64,000 bases of DNA from Streptomyces plumbidurans (GTDB taxonomy: Bacteria; Actinomycetota; Actinomycetes; Streptomycetales; Streptomycetaceae): NCBI RefSeq assembly GCF_019857225.1, contig NZ_JAFJSY010000002.1:62001-126000 (forward strand). The letters are read 5' to 3'. The notes below the pieces were generated by a model. The model was not told the DNA's origin. It saw only the letters and a list, made by a program, of their open reading frames with translations, and ran no database searches. Shown in pieces: positions 49,755-59,278 of the stretch. Both the position numbers and the translations under genes were made by a program. Position 1 is the stretch's first letter. The number at the start of each line of letters is the position of its first letter.

Positions 49755-49915
49755 GGAAGCTGTTCCAACGGGCCGTCTGTACGGCCTCCTAAGCCCCGTG
49801 GACGCGGGGCGGGACGCTGTGGCGTCCGTCAAAGGGGGTGTGGGGACCTGCTGAGACCCCTGTGTCCTACTGTGTGCGTTCGCGCCGGAAGCGACTTTCG
49901 GCCTTGATCGGCCAG

Positions 49916-50104
49916 TCAGGCGTCGGGAATGTCGTTCTTGGCGCGAACCAGGGTCTGGCGGTCGATGATCACGATGCGCTCATAGTCCGCTCGCGCGGCG
50001 TCAGCGGGCAGATTCCCGTCCAGGGACTGCGTGGCGTCTGTGCCGATAATGGCGAAATTTCCATCACTGAGCTCAAAGATGTCTGGACAGGTCTGTCCTG
50101 ACAT
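49916..50104 (-). CDS. small conserved streptomycete protein, function unknown
   Basis: A 62-residue protein from the ATG at 50104, which follows GGGGGAG. It reads as a strand-rich domain: PDIFELSDGNFAIIG, then DATQSLDGNLP, and YERIVIIDRQTLVRAKNDI. Related short proteins of this pattern are known in many streptomycetes, often beside DUF6082 or XRE-regulator genes, without an assigned role. The pattern of ELSDGNFAIIG followed by RIVIIDRQTL looks like a small beta-hairpin pair that might bind a partner protein. The neighbour on the same strand is a DUF6082 protein 214 bases upstream. Confidence 0.72.
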   Translation of the reverse strand: MSGQTCPDIFELSDGNFAIIGTDATQSLDGNLPADAARADYERIVIIDRQTLVRAKNDIPDA

Positions 50105-50318
50105 GCTCCCCCGGGCCGTGGGAGGGACGCCAATTCTGCGGACGATCTTCAACGAAGGTTCCATTCGGGTGAGTTGTGTTGCGCTTGTGTCACATAGGAC
50201 ACGAAGGCGCACGCCAAAAGTAATCATCACCGTGCGAAGACACGAAGAATTTCAGCCACAAGGCGGTGTACTGATGGCCCGAATGGGACGCCTGGCGCAA
50301 AGTGTGCTGCCGGAAAGC

Positions 50319-50855
50319 TCAGGCGACCCACCAGTGGTCGTTCTCGTCGTCGGCCCGCGCGACGATCTCGTCGACATGCCGGGCGAGCAATCGTTCCTGC
50401 GAATCGCTGGGCAGGCTTTCCCGGTGGTGCTGTGTGGCCTGCCAGTAATCACGGAAGATCGCGCTCTGACAGATGCCGCGCATGTGGCCGAGGGCTTCGT
50501 CGAGGTCCACGGTGCCCATGCGGTAGGCGTGCAGCAGGTTGCCGTACAAGGCGTTGGCGAAGAGGTACTGCTTCAACTGCGCCGGGCTGATCTCCATCTC
50601 GTAGGTGTCGAGCACCGCTGCCAGGTCAGGGTCCTGAACTGCCTTGCACAACAGGTCGAAGTGGAGCCGGTGCTTGTCCGTCATGTCGGCACGCCGATGG
50701 TGCTCGCGCTGCTCCTCCTGCATCTGTTCGAGGCGGGCGAGCAGCGCCGTCTCCTCGCGTAGACGCTGGGCAGTCGCTGCCACGAGAGCCCCCGCTACGA
50801 AGGCCAGTCCTGCCGCGGCAGCAGAACTCAGCCCCCTCATTCCATGTGTGGACAT
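50319..50855 (-). CDS. DUF6082 family membrane-anchored protein
   Basis: A 178-residue protein. A single N-terminal hydrophobic helix (GLSSAAAAGLAFVAGALVAA, 20 residues) anchors it, followed by a coiled-coil (ALLARLEQMQEEQREHHRRAD). The C-terminal domain has HRLHFDLLCKAVQDPDLAAVL, QYLFANALYGNLLHAYRMG and REIFRDYWQ-like IFRDYW, with a DDENDHWW ending, all standard for DUF6082, a family of unknown function found widely in streptomycetes. The ATG at 50855 follows CGGGGGTTGAC. No catalytic motif is visible, so a structural or regulatory membrane role is more likely than an enzymatic one. Confidence 0.82.
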   Translation of the reverse strand: MSTHGMRGLSSAAAAGLAFVAGALVAATAQRLREETALLARLEQMQEEQREHHRRADMTDKHRLHFDLLCKAVQDPDLAAVLDTYEMEISPAQLKQYLFANALYGNLLHAYRMGTVDLDEALGHMRGICQSAIFRDYWQATQHHRESLPSDSQERLLARHVDEIVARADDENDHWWVA

Positions 50856-51190
50856 GTCAACCCCCGAATCAAACGGCCGTCCGCCGGTCGTCGGGGTGCG
50901 GGTCGACTGTTGGGGGACCGGCGAGCGGTGGGCGGCGCTTGCCGTCTCCCAGGATGCCGAGCGGCTCTGATCGGCAGGGAGGCGGAGAGGCGGCGCACGG
51001 AGGGAAGCGAGGGTCGCACACTCCGGCGCCTTGCCCAACGGATGCCCCGGAAATGCCGCTAACAATCGTTCACTCAGCGGTGATTGTTTCCGGCTCGTAT
51101 CCTGGTCCGGCATTCACATCTCGCGCGTGCGCCGCCCTCGCGATCCGGCGCACGAGGAAGCGTGGAAGAGAGCGTGGAAGAGGTCGTACG
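50856..51190. other. divergent promoter region of DUF6082 and G3E GTPase genes
   Basis: 335 bases. A perfect AACAATC...GATTGTT inverted repeat occupies 51061-51088 with a 14-base centre, and may be a regulatory site. GCGTGGAAGAG occurs twice near 51160-51180, just before the GTPase start. No gene is supported. Confidence 0.5.
51061..51088. promoter_or_regulatory. inverted repeat upstream of the G3E GTPase gene
   Basis: AACAATC and GATTGTT are perfect 7-base arms separated by 14 bases. It does not fit the zinc uptake regulator consensus, so the regulator is unknown. Confidence 0.4.
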
Positions 51191-52357
51191 TTGAGTCAGC
51201 CGAGCCGTAGCAGCTCCCGGCAGATCCCCGTCGTCGTACTCGCCGGATTCCTGGGTTCCGGCAAGACCACCTTGCTCAACCACCTCCTCCACCACAGCGG
51301 TGGCAGCCGTATCGGCGCCGTCGTCAACGACTTCGGCGCCATCGAGATCGACGCCATGGCCGTCGCCGGCGCGCTCGGGGACTCCACCGTCCCCCTCGGC
51401 AACGGGTGCCTGTGCTGCGCCGTCGACGTCAGTGAACTCGACGGTTACCTGGAGCGGCTCGCCCGGCCCTCCACCGGCATCGACGTCATCGTCATCGAGG
51501 CGAGCGGTCTCGCAGAGCCGCAGGAACTCGTGCGCATGGTGCTCGCCAGCGAGCTTCCGAACATCGTCTACGGCGGACTCGTCGAAGTCGTCGACGCCGC
51601 CGAGTTCGACGACACGCGAGCCAAGCACCCCGAGATCGACCGGCATCTCGCGTTCGCCGACCTTGTCGTGGTCAACAAGCTCGACAGAGCCGAGGACCAC
51701 GAGCGGCTCCTCGGGCTCGTCCGCTCCCTCGTCGACCGTGCCGCGGTCGTTCCCGCCTTCTACGGCCGGGTCGACCCCGAGTTCCTCTTCGACTGCCGGC
51801 CCAGCGAGGAGCGCGTCGGGCAGCTGTCCTTCGACGACCTGCATGAGCACGGCAACGGCAGCGGGCACCACGCCGACCGACACCACCTGCACACCACGTA
51901 CGACAGCCTGGACTTCACCTCCGAAGTACCCATGGATCCGCGCCGGTTGATGGAGTTCCTCGACAGCCGGCCCGAGGGGCTGTACCGGATCAAGGGGTAC
52001 GTCGACTTCGGGGCGTGCGACGTCCTGAACCGGTACGCCGTACATGCCGTGGGGCGCTTTCTGCGGTTCTATCCCGAGCCCTGGCCCGGTGACGCGGGCG
52101 ACGCACGCCTCACGCAGCTCGTCCTCATCGGCTCCGGCATCGACGCGCCCGCCCTCGCCAAAAGGCTCGAGGCGTGCAAGAGCGACGCCCCGGCCCCACA
52201 CACCGACGACGAGGCCGGAATCTCCGGCATGTGGGGCGTCCTTCGCTTCGTACAGGACCCGGACGGGCCGGATCCCGACGAGCCTCCTCGGCCCGAGGAG
52301 CCTCCTCGGGATACGGACGGGCGGGATTCCGTCGAGCCCGGTCCTGGCGACGTCTAG
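51191..52357 (+). CDS. G3E-family GTPase (CobW/YciC/YeiR type metallochaperone)
   Basis: A 388-residue GTPase that helps insert or deliver metals. Walker A GFLGSGKT at 19-26, the metal-binding CxCC motif GCLCC with Cys73, Cys75 and Cys76, and the guanine specificity motif NKLD near 160 are present. A His-rich stretch HGNGSGHHADRHHLH near 225-240 adds a second metal site. The CobW C-terminal domain follows (RRLMEFLDSRPEGLYRIKGYVDF, in pieces). The TTG at 51191 is chosen since AGAGG is the only ribosome binding site in front of the conserved start; no other start is in frame nearby. The last 30 residues are acidic and Pro-rich. It is convergent with parC and their stop codons overlap. Confidence 0.9.
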   Translation: MSQPSRSSSRQIPVVVLAGFLGSGKTTLLNHLLHHSGGSRIGAVVNDFGAIEIDAMAVAGALGDSTVPLGNGCLCCAVDVSELDGYLERLARPSTGIDVIVIEASGLAEPQELVRMVLASELPNIVYGGLVEVVDAAEFDDTRAKHPEIDRHLAFADLVVVNKLDRAEDHERLLGLVRSLVDRAAVVPAFYGRVDPEFLFDCRPSEERVGQLSFDDLHEHGNGSGHHADRHHLHTTYDSLDFTSEVPMDPRRLMEFLDSRPEGLYRIKGYVDFGACDVLNRYAVHAVGRFLRFYPEPWPGDAGDARLTQLVLIGSGIDAPALAKRLEACKSDAPAPHTDDEAGISGMWGVLRFVQDPDGPDPDEPPRPEEPPRDTDGRDSVEPGPGDV

Positions 52358-54810
52358 ACCGGTCCCGCCACCACCGACACCGTCTTCGGCAGTGACACGC
52401 CCGAGCCGTCGCGCCGTGGATCGATGTCAGGGAGTTCCGCCGGAGTGCCGTTCTTCTGGGCCGCCTTGGCCGGTACCGCGCCCGCCCAGGCCAGGGAGAG
52501 GCAGTCCTCACCCTTGAGGAAGCGCTGGCAGCGGACGCCGCCGGTGGCGCGGCCCTTGCGCGGATACTGGTCGAAGGGGGTCAGCTTGGCCGTCGTCTGG
52601 ACGGAGTCGTCGAGGGTGCCGCGCGAGCCCGCGACCGTGAACACGACCGCGTCGGCCGCCGGGTCCACCGCCGTGAAGGAGATGACCTTCGCGCCCTCGG
52701 TGAGCTTGATGCCCGTCATGCCGCCCGCGGGACGGCCCTGGGGGCGGACCTGCGCGGCCTGGTAGCGCAGCAGTTGGGCGTCGTCGGTGATGAAGACCAG
52801 GTCCTCCTCACCGGTGCGCAGCTCGACCGCGCCGACGATCCGGTCGCCCTCCTTGAGGGTGATGACCTCCAACTCCTCCTTGTTGCTGGGGTAGTCGGGG
52901 ACCACACGCTTGACCACGCCCTGTTCCGTGCCGAGGGCGAGGCCGGGGGAGGACTCGTCGAGCGTGATCAGGCAGACCACCGTCTCGTCGCCCTCCAGGG
53001 AGACGAACTCCGCAAGAGGCGCCCCGCCCGAGAGGTTCGGTGCCGAGGCCGTCTCGGGGAGCTGCGGCAGGTCCACGACGTTGATGCGCAGGAGGCGGCC
53101 TGCGGAGGTCACCGCGCCGATCTCGCCGCGAGCCGTGGCCGGGACCGCCGAGATGATCACGTCGTGCTTCACGCGCCTGGCCCCGGCGTCCTCCGGGAAG
53201 GGCTCGCCGTTCGCCGTGCGGGCCAGCAGGCCCGTGGAGGAGAGCAGGACCCGGCACGGGTCGTCCGCGACCTGCAGCGGCACGGTGGCGGCCGGGGAGC
53301 CGGACGTCTCCAGCAGGACCGTACGCCGCTCGGTGCCGAACTTCTTGGCCACCGCGGCCAGTTCGGTGGAGACCAGCTTGCGCAGCTCCGGGTCCGACTC
53401 GAGGATCCGGGTCAGCTCCGCGATCTCGGCGTTCAGCCGGTCCTTCTCCGACTCCAGCTCGATGCGGTCGTACTTGGTCAGACGGCGCAGCGGCGTGTCC
53501 AGGATGTACTGGGTCTGGATGTCCGACAGGGAGAAGCGCTCCATCAGGCGCTCCTTGGCCTGCGCGCTGTTCTCGCTGGAGCGGATCAGGCGGATGACCT
53601 CGTCGATGTCGACGAGCGCCGTCAGCAGGCCCTCCACCAGGTGCAGCCGGTCGCGGCGCTTGGTGCGGCGGAACTCGCTGCGGCGGCGCACGACCTCGAA
53701 GCGGTGGTCGAGGTAGACCTCCAGCAGCTCCTTGAGGCCGAGCGTCAGCGGCTGGCCGTCCACCAGCGCGACGTTGTTGATGCCGAAGGACTCCTCCATC
53801 GGCGTCAGTTTGTACAGCTGCTCCAGGACGGCCTCCGGCACGAAGCCGTTCTTGATCTCGATGACCAGGCGCAGGCCGTGCTCGCGGTCGGTGAGGTCCT
53901 TGACGTCGGCGATGCCCTGGATCTTCTTCGAGCCGACCAGGTCCTTGATCTTGGCGATGACCTTCTCGGGGCCGACCGCGAAGGGCAGTTCGGTGACGAT
54001 CAGGCCCTTGCGGCGGGCGGTCACGTTGTCGATCTCGACCGTGGCGCGGATCTTGAAGGTGCCGCGGCCCGTCTCGTACGCGTCGCGGATGCCGGACAGG
54101 CCGACGATGCGGCCGCCGGTGGGCAGGTCGGGGCCCGGGACGAGCTTCATCAGGGTTTCCAGATCCGCGTTCGGGTGGCGGATCAAGTGGCGGGCCGCCG
54201 CGACGACCTCGGAGAGGTTGTGCGGCGGCATGTTCGTCGCCATGCCGACGGCGATGCCCGAGGAGCCGTTGACCAGCAGGTTCGGGAAGGCGGCGGGCAG
54301 GGCCACCGGCTCCTGCTCCTGGCCGTCGTAGTTGGGCGCGAAGTCGACCGTGTCCTCGTCGATCGACTCCGTCATCAGGCTGGTCGCGGCGGCCTGCCGG
54401 CACTCCGTGTACCGCATGGCGGCCGGCGGGTCGTCGTTGCCCAGCGAGCCGAAGTTGCCATGCCCGTCCACGAGCGGCACGCGCATGGAGAAGGGCTGGG
54501 CCATGCGCACCAGGGCGTCGTAGATCGACGCGTCGCCGTGCGGGTGCAACTTGCCCATGACCTCGCCGACGACGCGGGCGCACTTCACATAGCCGCGGTC
54601 GGGGCGCAGTCCCATCTCGTTCATCTGGTAGACGATGCGCCGGTGCACCGGCTTGAGGCCGTCCCGGGCGTCGGGCAGGGCTCGGGAGTAGATGACCGAG
54701 TACGCGTACTCGAGGAAGGAGCCCTGCATCTCGTCTACGACGTCGATGTCGAGGATCCGCTCCTCGTACGAGTCGTCGGGCGGCGGGGTCTTCGTGCTGC
54801 GGCGGGCCAT
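52354..54810 (-). CDS. parC: DNA topoisomerase IV subunit A (ParC / second GyrA)
   Basis: An 818-residue type IIA topoisomerase subunit that cuts and rejoins DNA; partner of ParE. Active-site Tyr134 is in AMRYTECR. The quinolone-resistance region around [12 protein letters not shown] (89-100) lies upstream. The C-terminal third carries the beta-pinwheel repeats of GyrA/ParC, with no classical GyrA box (QRRGGKG), which supports topoisomerase IV rather than gyrase. The ATG at 54810 follows GAGGAG about 10 bases upstream; a longer upstream frame is not conserved. Its stop overlaps that of the G3E GTPase by 4 bases at a TCTAGA. Confidence 0.95.
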   Translation of the reverse strand: MARRSTKTPPPDDSYEERILDIDVVDEMQGSFLEYAYSVIYSRALPDARDGLKPVHRRIVYQMNEMGLRPDRGYVKCARVVGEVMGKLHPHGDASIYDALVRMAQPFSMRVPLVDGHGNFGSLGNDDPPAAMRYTECRQAAATSLMTESIDEDTVDFAPNYDGQEQEPVALPAAFPNLLVNGSSGIAVGMATNMPPHNLSEVVAAARHLIRHPNADLETLMKLVPGPDLPTGGRIVGLSGIRDAYETGRGTFKIRATVEIDNVTARRKGLIVTELPFAVGPEKVIAKIKDLVGSKKIQGIADVKDLTDREHGLRLVIEIKNGFVPEAVLEQLYKLTPMEESFGINNVALVDGQPLTLGLKELLEVYLDHRFEVVRRRSEFRRTKRRDRLHLVEGLLTALVDIDEVIRLIRSSENSAQAKERLMERFSLSDIQTQYILDTPLRRLTKYDRIELESEKDRLNAEIAELTRILESDPELRKLVSTELAAVAKKFGTERRTVLLETSGSPAATVPLQVADDPCRVLLSSTGLLARTANGEPFPEDAGARRVKHDVIISAVPATARGEIGAVTSAGRLLRINVVDLPQLPETASAPNLSGGAPLAEFVSLEGDETVVCLITLDESSPGLALGTEQGVVKRVVPDYPSNKEELEVITLKEGDRIVGAVELRTGEEDLVFITDDAQLLRYQAAQVRPQGRPAGGMTGIKLTEGAKVISFTAVDPAADAVVFTVAGSRGTLDDSVQTTAKLTPFDQYPRKGRATGGVRCQRFLKGEDCLSLAWAGAVPAKAAQKNGTPAELPDIDPRRDGSGVSLPKTVSVVAGPV

Positions 54811-55126
54811 CGCTGCCGGCTCCTCTTTTCTGGTCGCTCGCCTTCGGGTCGCGCCCCTTCGGCTCACTCTTGCCTGAAGCGTGAACGAGATCTGACGCGG
54901 ACCATTGTGGACCGCGGCACTGACAACGCGGGCCGGGCCCCGGTGCGGGCGGCCCCGCCCGGCGCTCGGAAGCTCACCTCGCCGCGGCAGTCCGCAGGTT
55001 ACGCGATCCGCTGTGGGCGTATGTCGTCCGGGAACTTCGCCCACCCTCCGCACGCTTGCATACAGTGGCAGGACCGGCAGGAAAAGCGCGGTTCGAACCA
55101 CCGCACCCGCGATCGAAGGGACGTAC
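54811..55126. other. divergent promoter region of parC and the M16 peptidase genes
   Basis: 316 bases. It contains the perfect palindrome GGTTCGAACC at 55090-55099, 28 bases before the peptidase start, but no other clear operator. No gene is supported. Confidence 0.45.
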
Positions 55127-56521
55127 ATGCCCATGGGTCACACGGCCACAGACCAGGCAGGCACCGGGGGCCTGACAGCGACCGAGCACCGCCTGGCCAA
55201 CGGCCTGCGCGTGGTGCTCTCCGAGGACCACCTGACCCCGGTCGCGGCGGTGTGCCTCTGGTACGACGTCGGCTCGCGCCACGAAGTCAAGGGGCGTACG
55301 GGCCTGGCTCACCTTTTCGAGCACCTGATGTTCCAGGGCTCCGGGCAGGTCAAGGGCAACGGCCACTTCGAGCTGGTGCAGGGCGCGGGCGGCTCGCTCA
55401 ACGGCACCACCAGCTTCGAGCGCACCAACTACTTCGAGACCATGCCCACCCACCAGCTGGAGCTCGCTCTCTGGCTGGAGGCCGACCGCATGGGCTCCCT
55501 GCTCGCCGCCCTGGACGAGGAGTCCATGGAGAACCAGCGGGACGTCGTCAAGAACGAGCGCCGCCAGCGCTACGACAACGTCCCCTACGGCACGGCGTTC
55601 GAGAAGCTCACCGCCCTCACCTATCCCGAGGGCCACCCCTACCACCACACCCCCATCGGTTCCATGGCCGACCTGGACGCGGCGACCCTGGAGGACGCGC
55701 GCGCGTTCTTCCGCACGTACTACGCGCCCAACAACGCGGTCCTGTCGATCGTCGGCGACATCGACCCGGAGCAGACGCTCGCCTGGGTGGAGAAGTACTT
55801 CGGCTCCATCGCCTCGCACGACGGCAAGCCCGCCCCGCGCGACGGCTCGCTGCCCGACGTGATCGGCGAGCAGCTGCGCGAGGTCGTCGAGGAGGAGGTC
55901 CCGGCGCGCGCCCTGATGGCCGCCTACCGGCTGCCGCACGACGGCACGCGCGCGTGCGACGCGGCGGACCTCGCGCTCACCGTCCTCGGCGGCGGCGAGT
56001 CCTCCCGCCTCTACAACCGCCTCGTGCGGCGCGACCGTACGGCCGTCGCGGCCGGGTTCGGACTGCTGCGGCTGGCCGGGGCGCCCTCCCTGGGCTGGCT
56101 GGACGTGAAGACCTCCGGTGACGTCGAGGTGCCGGTCATCGAGGCCGCCATCGACGAGGAGCTCGCCCGGTTCGCCGAACAGGGACCGACGGCGGAGGAA
56201 ATGGAGCGCGCCCAGGCCCAGTTGGAGCGCGAGTGGCTGGACCGGCTCGGCACGGTCGCGGGCCGCGCCGACGAACTGTGCCGGTTCGCCGTCCTGTTCG
56301 GCGACCCGCAGCTCGCCCTGACGGCCGTCAAGCGCGTCCTTGAGGTGACGCCCGAGGAGGTCCAGGAGGTCGCCAAGGCGCGCCTGCGCCCCGACAACCG
56401 CGCGGTGCTCGTCTACGAGCCCGTCTCACCGGAGGCCGCCGAGGACGCGAGCCCCCCGGAGGACCCCGAGGCCGAGGCCACGGTCGAAGCCGGCGACGAC
56501 AACGAGGAGGCGGCCAAGTGA
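55127..56521 (+). CDS. M16-family zinc metallopeptidase, catalytic subunit
   Basis: A 464-residue insulinase-like (pitrilysin family) peptidase. The inverted zinc motif HxxEH is HLFEH at 62-66, with a distal zinc-ligand glutamate near 144 in ENQRDVVKNE. The second half is the non-catalytic M16 homologous domain, and the acidic C-terminus ends EEAAK. Two ATGs are possible, 55127 or 55133; GAAGGGA is 5 bases before the first. The next gene overlaps by 4 bases and encodes a second M16 protein without the zinc motif, so they likely form a heterodimer. The substrate may be peptides, for example signal or precursor peptides. Confidence 0.93.
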   Translation: MPMGHTATDQAGTGGLTATEHRLANGLRVVLSEDHLTPVAAVCLWYDVGSRHEVKGRTGLAHLFEHLMFQGSGQVKGNGHFELVQGAGGSLNGTTSFERTNYFETMPTHQLELALWLEADRMGSLLAALDEESMENQRDVVKNERRQRYDNVPYGTAFEKLTALTYPEGHPYHHTPIGSMADLDAATLEDARAFFRTYYAPNNAVLSIVGDIDPEQTLAWVEKYFGSIASHDGKPAPRDGSLPDVIGEQLREVVEEEVPARALMAAYRLPHDGTRACDAADLALTVLGGGESSRLYNRLVRRDRTAVAAGFGLLRLAGAPSLGWLDVKTSGDVEVPVIEAAIDEELARFAEQGPTAEEMERAQAQLEREWLDRLGTVAGRADELCRFAVLFGDPQLALTAVKRVLEVTPEEVQEVAKARLRPDNRAVLVYEPVSPEAAEDASPPEDPEAEATVEAGDDNEEAAK

Positions 56522-57906
56522 CCGAGCTCGCCACGATGGAGTTCCACCCGCAGCCCCAGGCGGGCGAGGCCCGGCCCTGGGCCTTCCCGGCCCCCGAGCG
56601 CGGCGCGCTCGGCAACGGCCTGACCGTCCTGCGCTGCCACCGCCCCGGCCAGCAGGTCGTCGCGGTCGAGGTGTTCCTGAACGCCCCCCTGGAGGCCGAG
56701 CCGGCCGCCGTCGAGGGCGTCGCCACGATCATGGCGCGGGCCTTCTCGGAGGGCACCGACAAGCACTCCGCCGAGGAGTTCGCCGCCGAGCTGGAGCGCT
56801 GCGGGGCCACCCTGGACGCGCACGCCGACCACCCCGGCGTACGACTGAGCCTCGAAGTCCCCGCCTCCCGCCTCGCCAAGGCGCTCGGCCTGCTCTCCGA
56901 CGCCCTCAGGGCGCCCGCCTTCGCCGACAGCGAGGTCGAGCGGCTGGTCCGCAACCGCCTGGACGAGATCCCGCACGAGCTGGCCAACCCCTCGCGCCGC
57001 GCCGCGAAGGAGCTCTCCAAGGAGCTGTTCCCGGCGACCTCGCGCATGTCGCGCCCGCGCCAGGGCACCGAGGAGACGGTCGAGAAGATCGACGCCGAGG
57101 CCGTACGCGCCTTCTACGACCGGCACGTCAGGCCCGCCACGTCCACCGCGGTCGTCGTCGGCGACCTCACCGGCATCGACCTGGACGCCCTGCTCGCCGA
57201 GACCCTGGGCTCCTGGACGGGCTCCTCGGCCGAGCCCCGTCCGGTGCCGCCGGTGACGGCCGACGACACCGGACGCGTGGTGATCGTGGACCGCCCCGGC
57301 GCCGTCCAGACGCAGCTGCTGATCGGCCGTATCGGCGCCGACCGGCACGACCGCGTGTGGCCCGCGCAGGTGCTCGGCACCTACTGCCTGGGCGGCACCC
57401 TCACCTCGCGCCTGGACCGTGTCCTGCGCGAGGAGAAGGGCTACACCTACGGAGTGCGCGCGTTCGGCCAGGTCCTCAGGTCCGCGCCGGACGGCACCGG
57501 TGCCGCGATGCTCGCGATCAGCGGTTCCGTCGACACCCCGAACACGGGACCGGCGCTGCAGGACCTGTGGACGGTGCTGCGCACGCTCGCCGAGGGCGGT
57601 CTGACCGACGCCGAGCGCGACGTCGCCGTGCAGAACCTCGTCGGGGTCGCGCCGCTCAAGTACGAGACCGCGGCGGCCGTGGCGAGCACGCTGGCCGACC
57701 AGGTCGAGCAGCACCTCCCGGACGACTACCAGGCGACGCTGTACCGGCAGCTCGCCGAGACCGGCACCGTGGAGGCCACCGCGGCCGCCGTGAACGCCTT
57801 CCCGGTGGACCGCCTGGTGACGATCCTGGTCGGCGACGCGGCGCAGATCAAGGAGCCCGTGGCGGCGCTGGGCATCGGTGAAGTCACCGTGGTGTCCGCG
57901 GAGTAG
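56518..57906 (+). CDS. M16-family peptidase-like partner, zinc motif absent
   Basis: A 462-residue insulinase-type protein with GLTVLRCHRPGQQVVAVEVFL at the start but lacking the HxxEH motif, so it is the non-catalytic partner. It keeps the C-terminal GYTYGVRAFG-type substrate-binding segment with its tyrosine pair (EEKGYTYGVRAFGQVL). The GTG overlaps the catalytic subunit's stop codon by 4 bases, and the two are expected to be co-translated and to dimerise. Such pairs are typical of bacterial M16 proteases. Followed by a strong terminator. Confidence 0.92.
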   Translation: MTELATMEFHPQPQAGEARPWAFPAPERGALGNGLTVLRCHRPGQQVVAVEVFLNAPLEAEPAAVEGVATIMARAFSEGTDKHSAEEFAAELERCGATLDAHADHPGVRLSLEVPASRLAKALGLLSDALRAPAFADSEVERLVRNRLDEIPHELANPSRRAAKELSKELFPATSRMSRPRQGTEETVEKIDAEAVRAFYDRHVRPATSTAVVVGDLTGIDLDALLAETLGSWTGSSAEPRPVPPVTADDTGRVVIVDRPGAVQTQLLIGRIGADRHDRVWPAQVLGTYCLGGTLTSRLDRVLREEKGYTYGVRAFGQVLRSAPDGTGAAMLAISGSVDTPNTGPALQDLWTVLRTLAEGGLTDAERDVAVQNLVGVAPLKYETAAAVASTLADQVEQHLPDDYQATLYRQLAETGTVEATAAAVNAFPVDRLVTILVGDAAQIKEPVAALGIGEVTVVSAE

Positions 57907-57920
57907 GGCACGCGCGCGTG

Positions 57921-57954
57921 GGAGCCCTGGTGACTGATGCGTCACCAGGGCTCC
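57921..57954 (+). terminator. terminator after the M16 pair
   Basis: A perfect 14-bp stem (GGAGCCCTGGTGAC with GTCACCAGGGCTCC) closed by TGATGC, 15 bases after the stop codon. Confidence 0.9.
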
Positions 57955-58099
57955 TGTATGTCCGAATTGAGGGAGAGTTGCCTGTCTGCCCTGTGGCATG
58001 CGCTACAAAAGCCCTGATCCGTTTGGGAATTGAAGGCGGCCCTGCTTAGCGTCGTCCGGGCTGTTCGTCAGGCAGTGCGCCGCAACCGCGGCACCGGAC

Positions 58100-58253
58100 A
58101 GTCATCGCCGAGTCCCCGTACGGCGCGAGCCAGGGGAGCCGGGGACACACGCAGTCCCTGGGGTGAATCGGACGCCCGCGCGCAAGCGAGGGGGTCCGTA
58201 GGAGACCTTCCTGCTCCGAACCCGTCAGCTAACCCGGTAGGCGAGAGGGAAGG
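58100..58253 (+). promoter_or_regulatory. c-di-AMP riboswitch (ydaO-yuaA class)
   Basis: The leader before the M23 peptidase carries the class's conserved blocks: CGCCGAGTCC near 58106, the CCTGGGGTGAATC block near 58158-58170, and GAACCCGTCAGCTAACCCGG at about 58218-58237 followed by TAGGCGAGAGGGA. The 5' CGCC and 3' GGCG can pair as the closing stem. Related riboswitches in streptomycetes control cell wall hydrolases, which fits the gene downstream. C-di-AMP binding is expected to lower expression. Confidence 0.92.
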
Positions 58254-58270
58254 AAAGGACCAGCCAGTAC

Positions 58271-59059
58271 ATGGCGTTCATGTGCGCCACGGGGAAGCAC
58301 CGTCGTCCCGGCAGGATGAAGCGCGGCACCGTCCAGGCGGCCGGCGTGGCGGCCATCGCCACCACCGGCATCGTCGGAGGCCTCGCGGCCCCCTCGTTCG
58401 CCGCCGAGAACTCGGTCGGCAACTCTGCCGAGAACTCGATCGAGCAGACCGGACTCAACCCCGTCATCACCATCGGCAACACCATCGCCGACAAGATCGA
58501 CGCCCAGGCCGAGGCCCAGAAGAAGGCCGCCGAGGAGACCGCCCGCAAGAAGGCGGCCGAGGAGGCCGCCCGGCTGAAGGCCGCAGCGAAGGCCAAGGCG
58601 GAGCGCGAGGCCAAGGAGCGCGCCGCCCGTGCGGCCGAGCGCCGGCGCCTGAACAGCTTCGTCGCCCCGATCTCCAACTCGTACGTCTCGACGGGTTACA
58701 AGACCGGCGGCTCCCTGTGGTCCTCCGGCAGCCACACCGGCATCGACTTCCACGCCGCGAGCGGCACGAGCGTCCACGCGGTCGGCGCCGGCACTGTCGT
58801 CCAGACCGGCTGGGGCGGCGCCTACGGCAACCAGATCGTCATCAAGATGCACGACGGCAGTTACACCCAGTACGGCCATCTGTCGTCCATCGGCGTCTCG
58901 GTGGGCCAGACGGTCACCCCGGGACAGCAGATCGGCCTGTCCGGCTCCACCGGGAACACCACCGGACCGCATTTGCACTTCGAGGCCCGAACGACGCCCG
59001 AGTACGGCTCGGACATCGACCCCGTCGCCTACCTGCGCTCGCACGGCGTGAACGTCTGA
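58271..59059 (+). CDS. secreted M23-family peptidase (LytM domain)
   Basis: A 262-residue preprotein. The signal region (residues 14-45, KRGTVQAAGVAAIATTGIVGG with ending PSFAA) is followed by an Ala/Lys/Glu coiled coil of about 50 residues. The M23/LytM domain has HTGIDFH with zinc-binding His155 and Asp159, catalytic His203 in QYGHLS, and GPHLHFE with His234 and His236. It cleaves peptide cross-links in the cell wall, for growth or spore germination. The ATG at 58271 lies 12 bases after AGGAAAGGA; an alternative start a few codons later would shorten the signal. Its control by the riboswitch in front is the main regulatory feature. Confidence 0.93.
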   Translation: MAFMCATGKHRRPGRMKRGTVQAAGVAAIATTGIVGGLAAPSFAAENSVGNSAENSIEQTGLNPVITIGNTIADKIDAQAEAQKKAAEETARKKAAEEAARLKAAAKAKAEREAKERAARAAERRRLNSFVAPISNSYVSTGYKTGGSLWSSGSHTGIDFHAASGTSVHAVGAGTVVQTGWGGAYGNQIVIKMHDGSYTQYGHLSSIGVSVGQTVTPGQQIGLSGSTGNTTGPHLHFEARTTPEYGSDIDPVAYLRSHGVNV

Positions 59060-59081
59060 CGACACCCGAGCGATCTCTGCG

Positions 59082-59107
59082 AGGCCCCGGCTCCCGAGCC
59101 GGGGCCT
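59082..59107 (+). terminator. terminator after the M23 peptidase gene
   Basis: AGGCCCCGGCT and AGCCGGGGCCT are perfect 11-base arms with a CCCG loop, followed by TTTCG, 22 bases after the stop codon. Confidence 0.92.
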
Positions 59108-59278
59108 TTCGCTGTTTCCACCATCTCGCTGACTCGCTGTCCCACGCCCCAATGTCCCACTGTCCAAAAAATATCCATGGATTTGGGCCCGCCGTCGGAA
59201 ATTTCCGCGCCGTGCAATAGAGTCACGGAACACGCGTCAATCGTCGGCGTTTCGCGGGGATTAAGTCGGAGGTCGGTC

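Noticed and set aside
55080..55110. GGTTCGAACC, like the T-arm of a tRNA
   Set aside because: No acceptor, D or anticodon stems can be built around it, and the T-stem bases do not pair. It is just a palindrome.
52774..56121. A 1115-codon + strand frame across parC and the M16 gene
   Set aside because: Its composition is antisense shadow of parC and then a shifted frame of the peptidase, with no family features.
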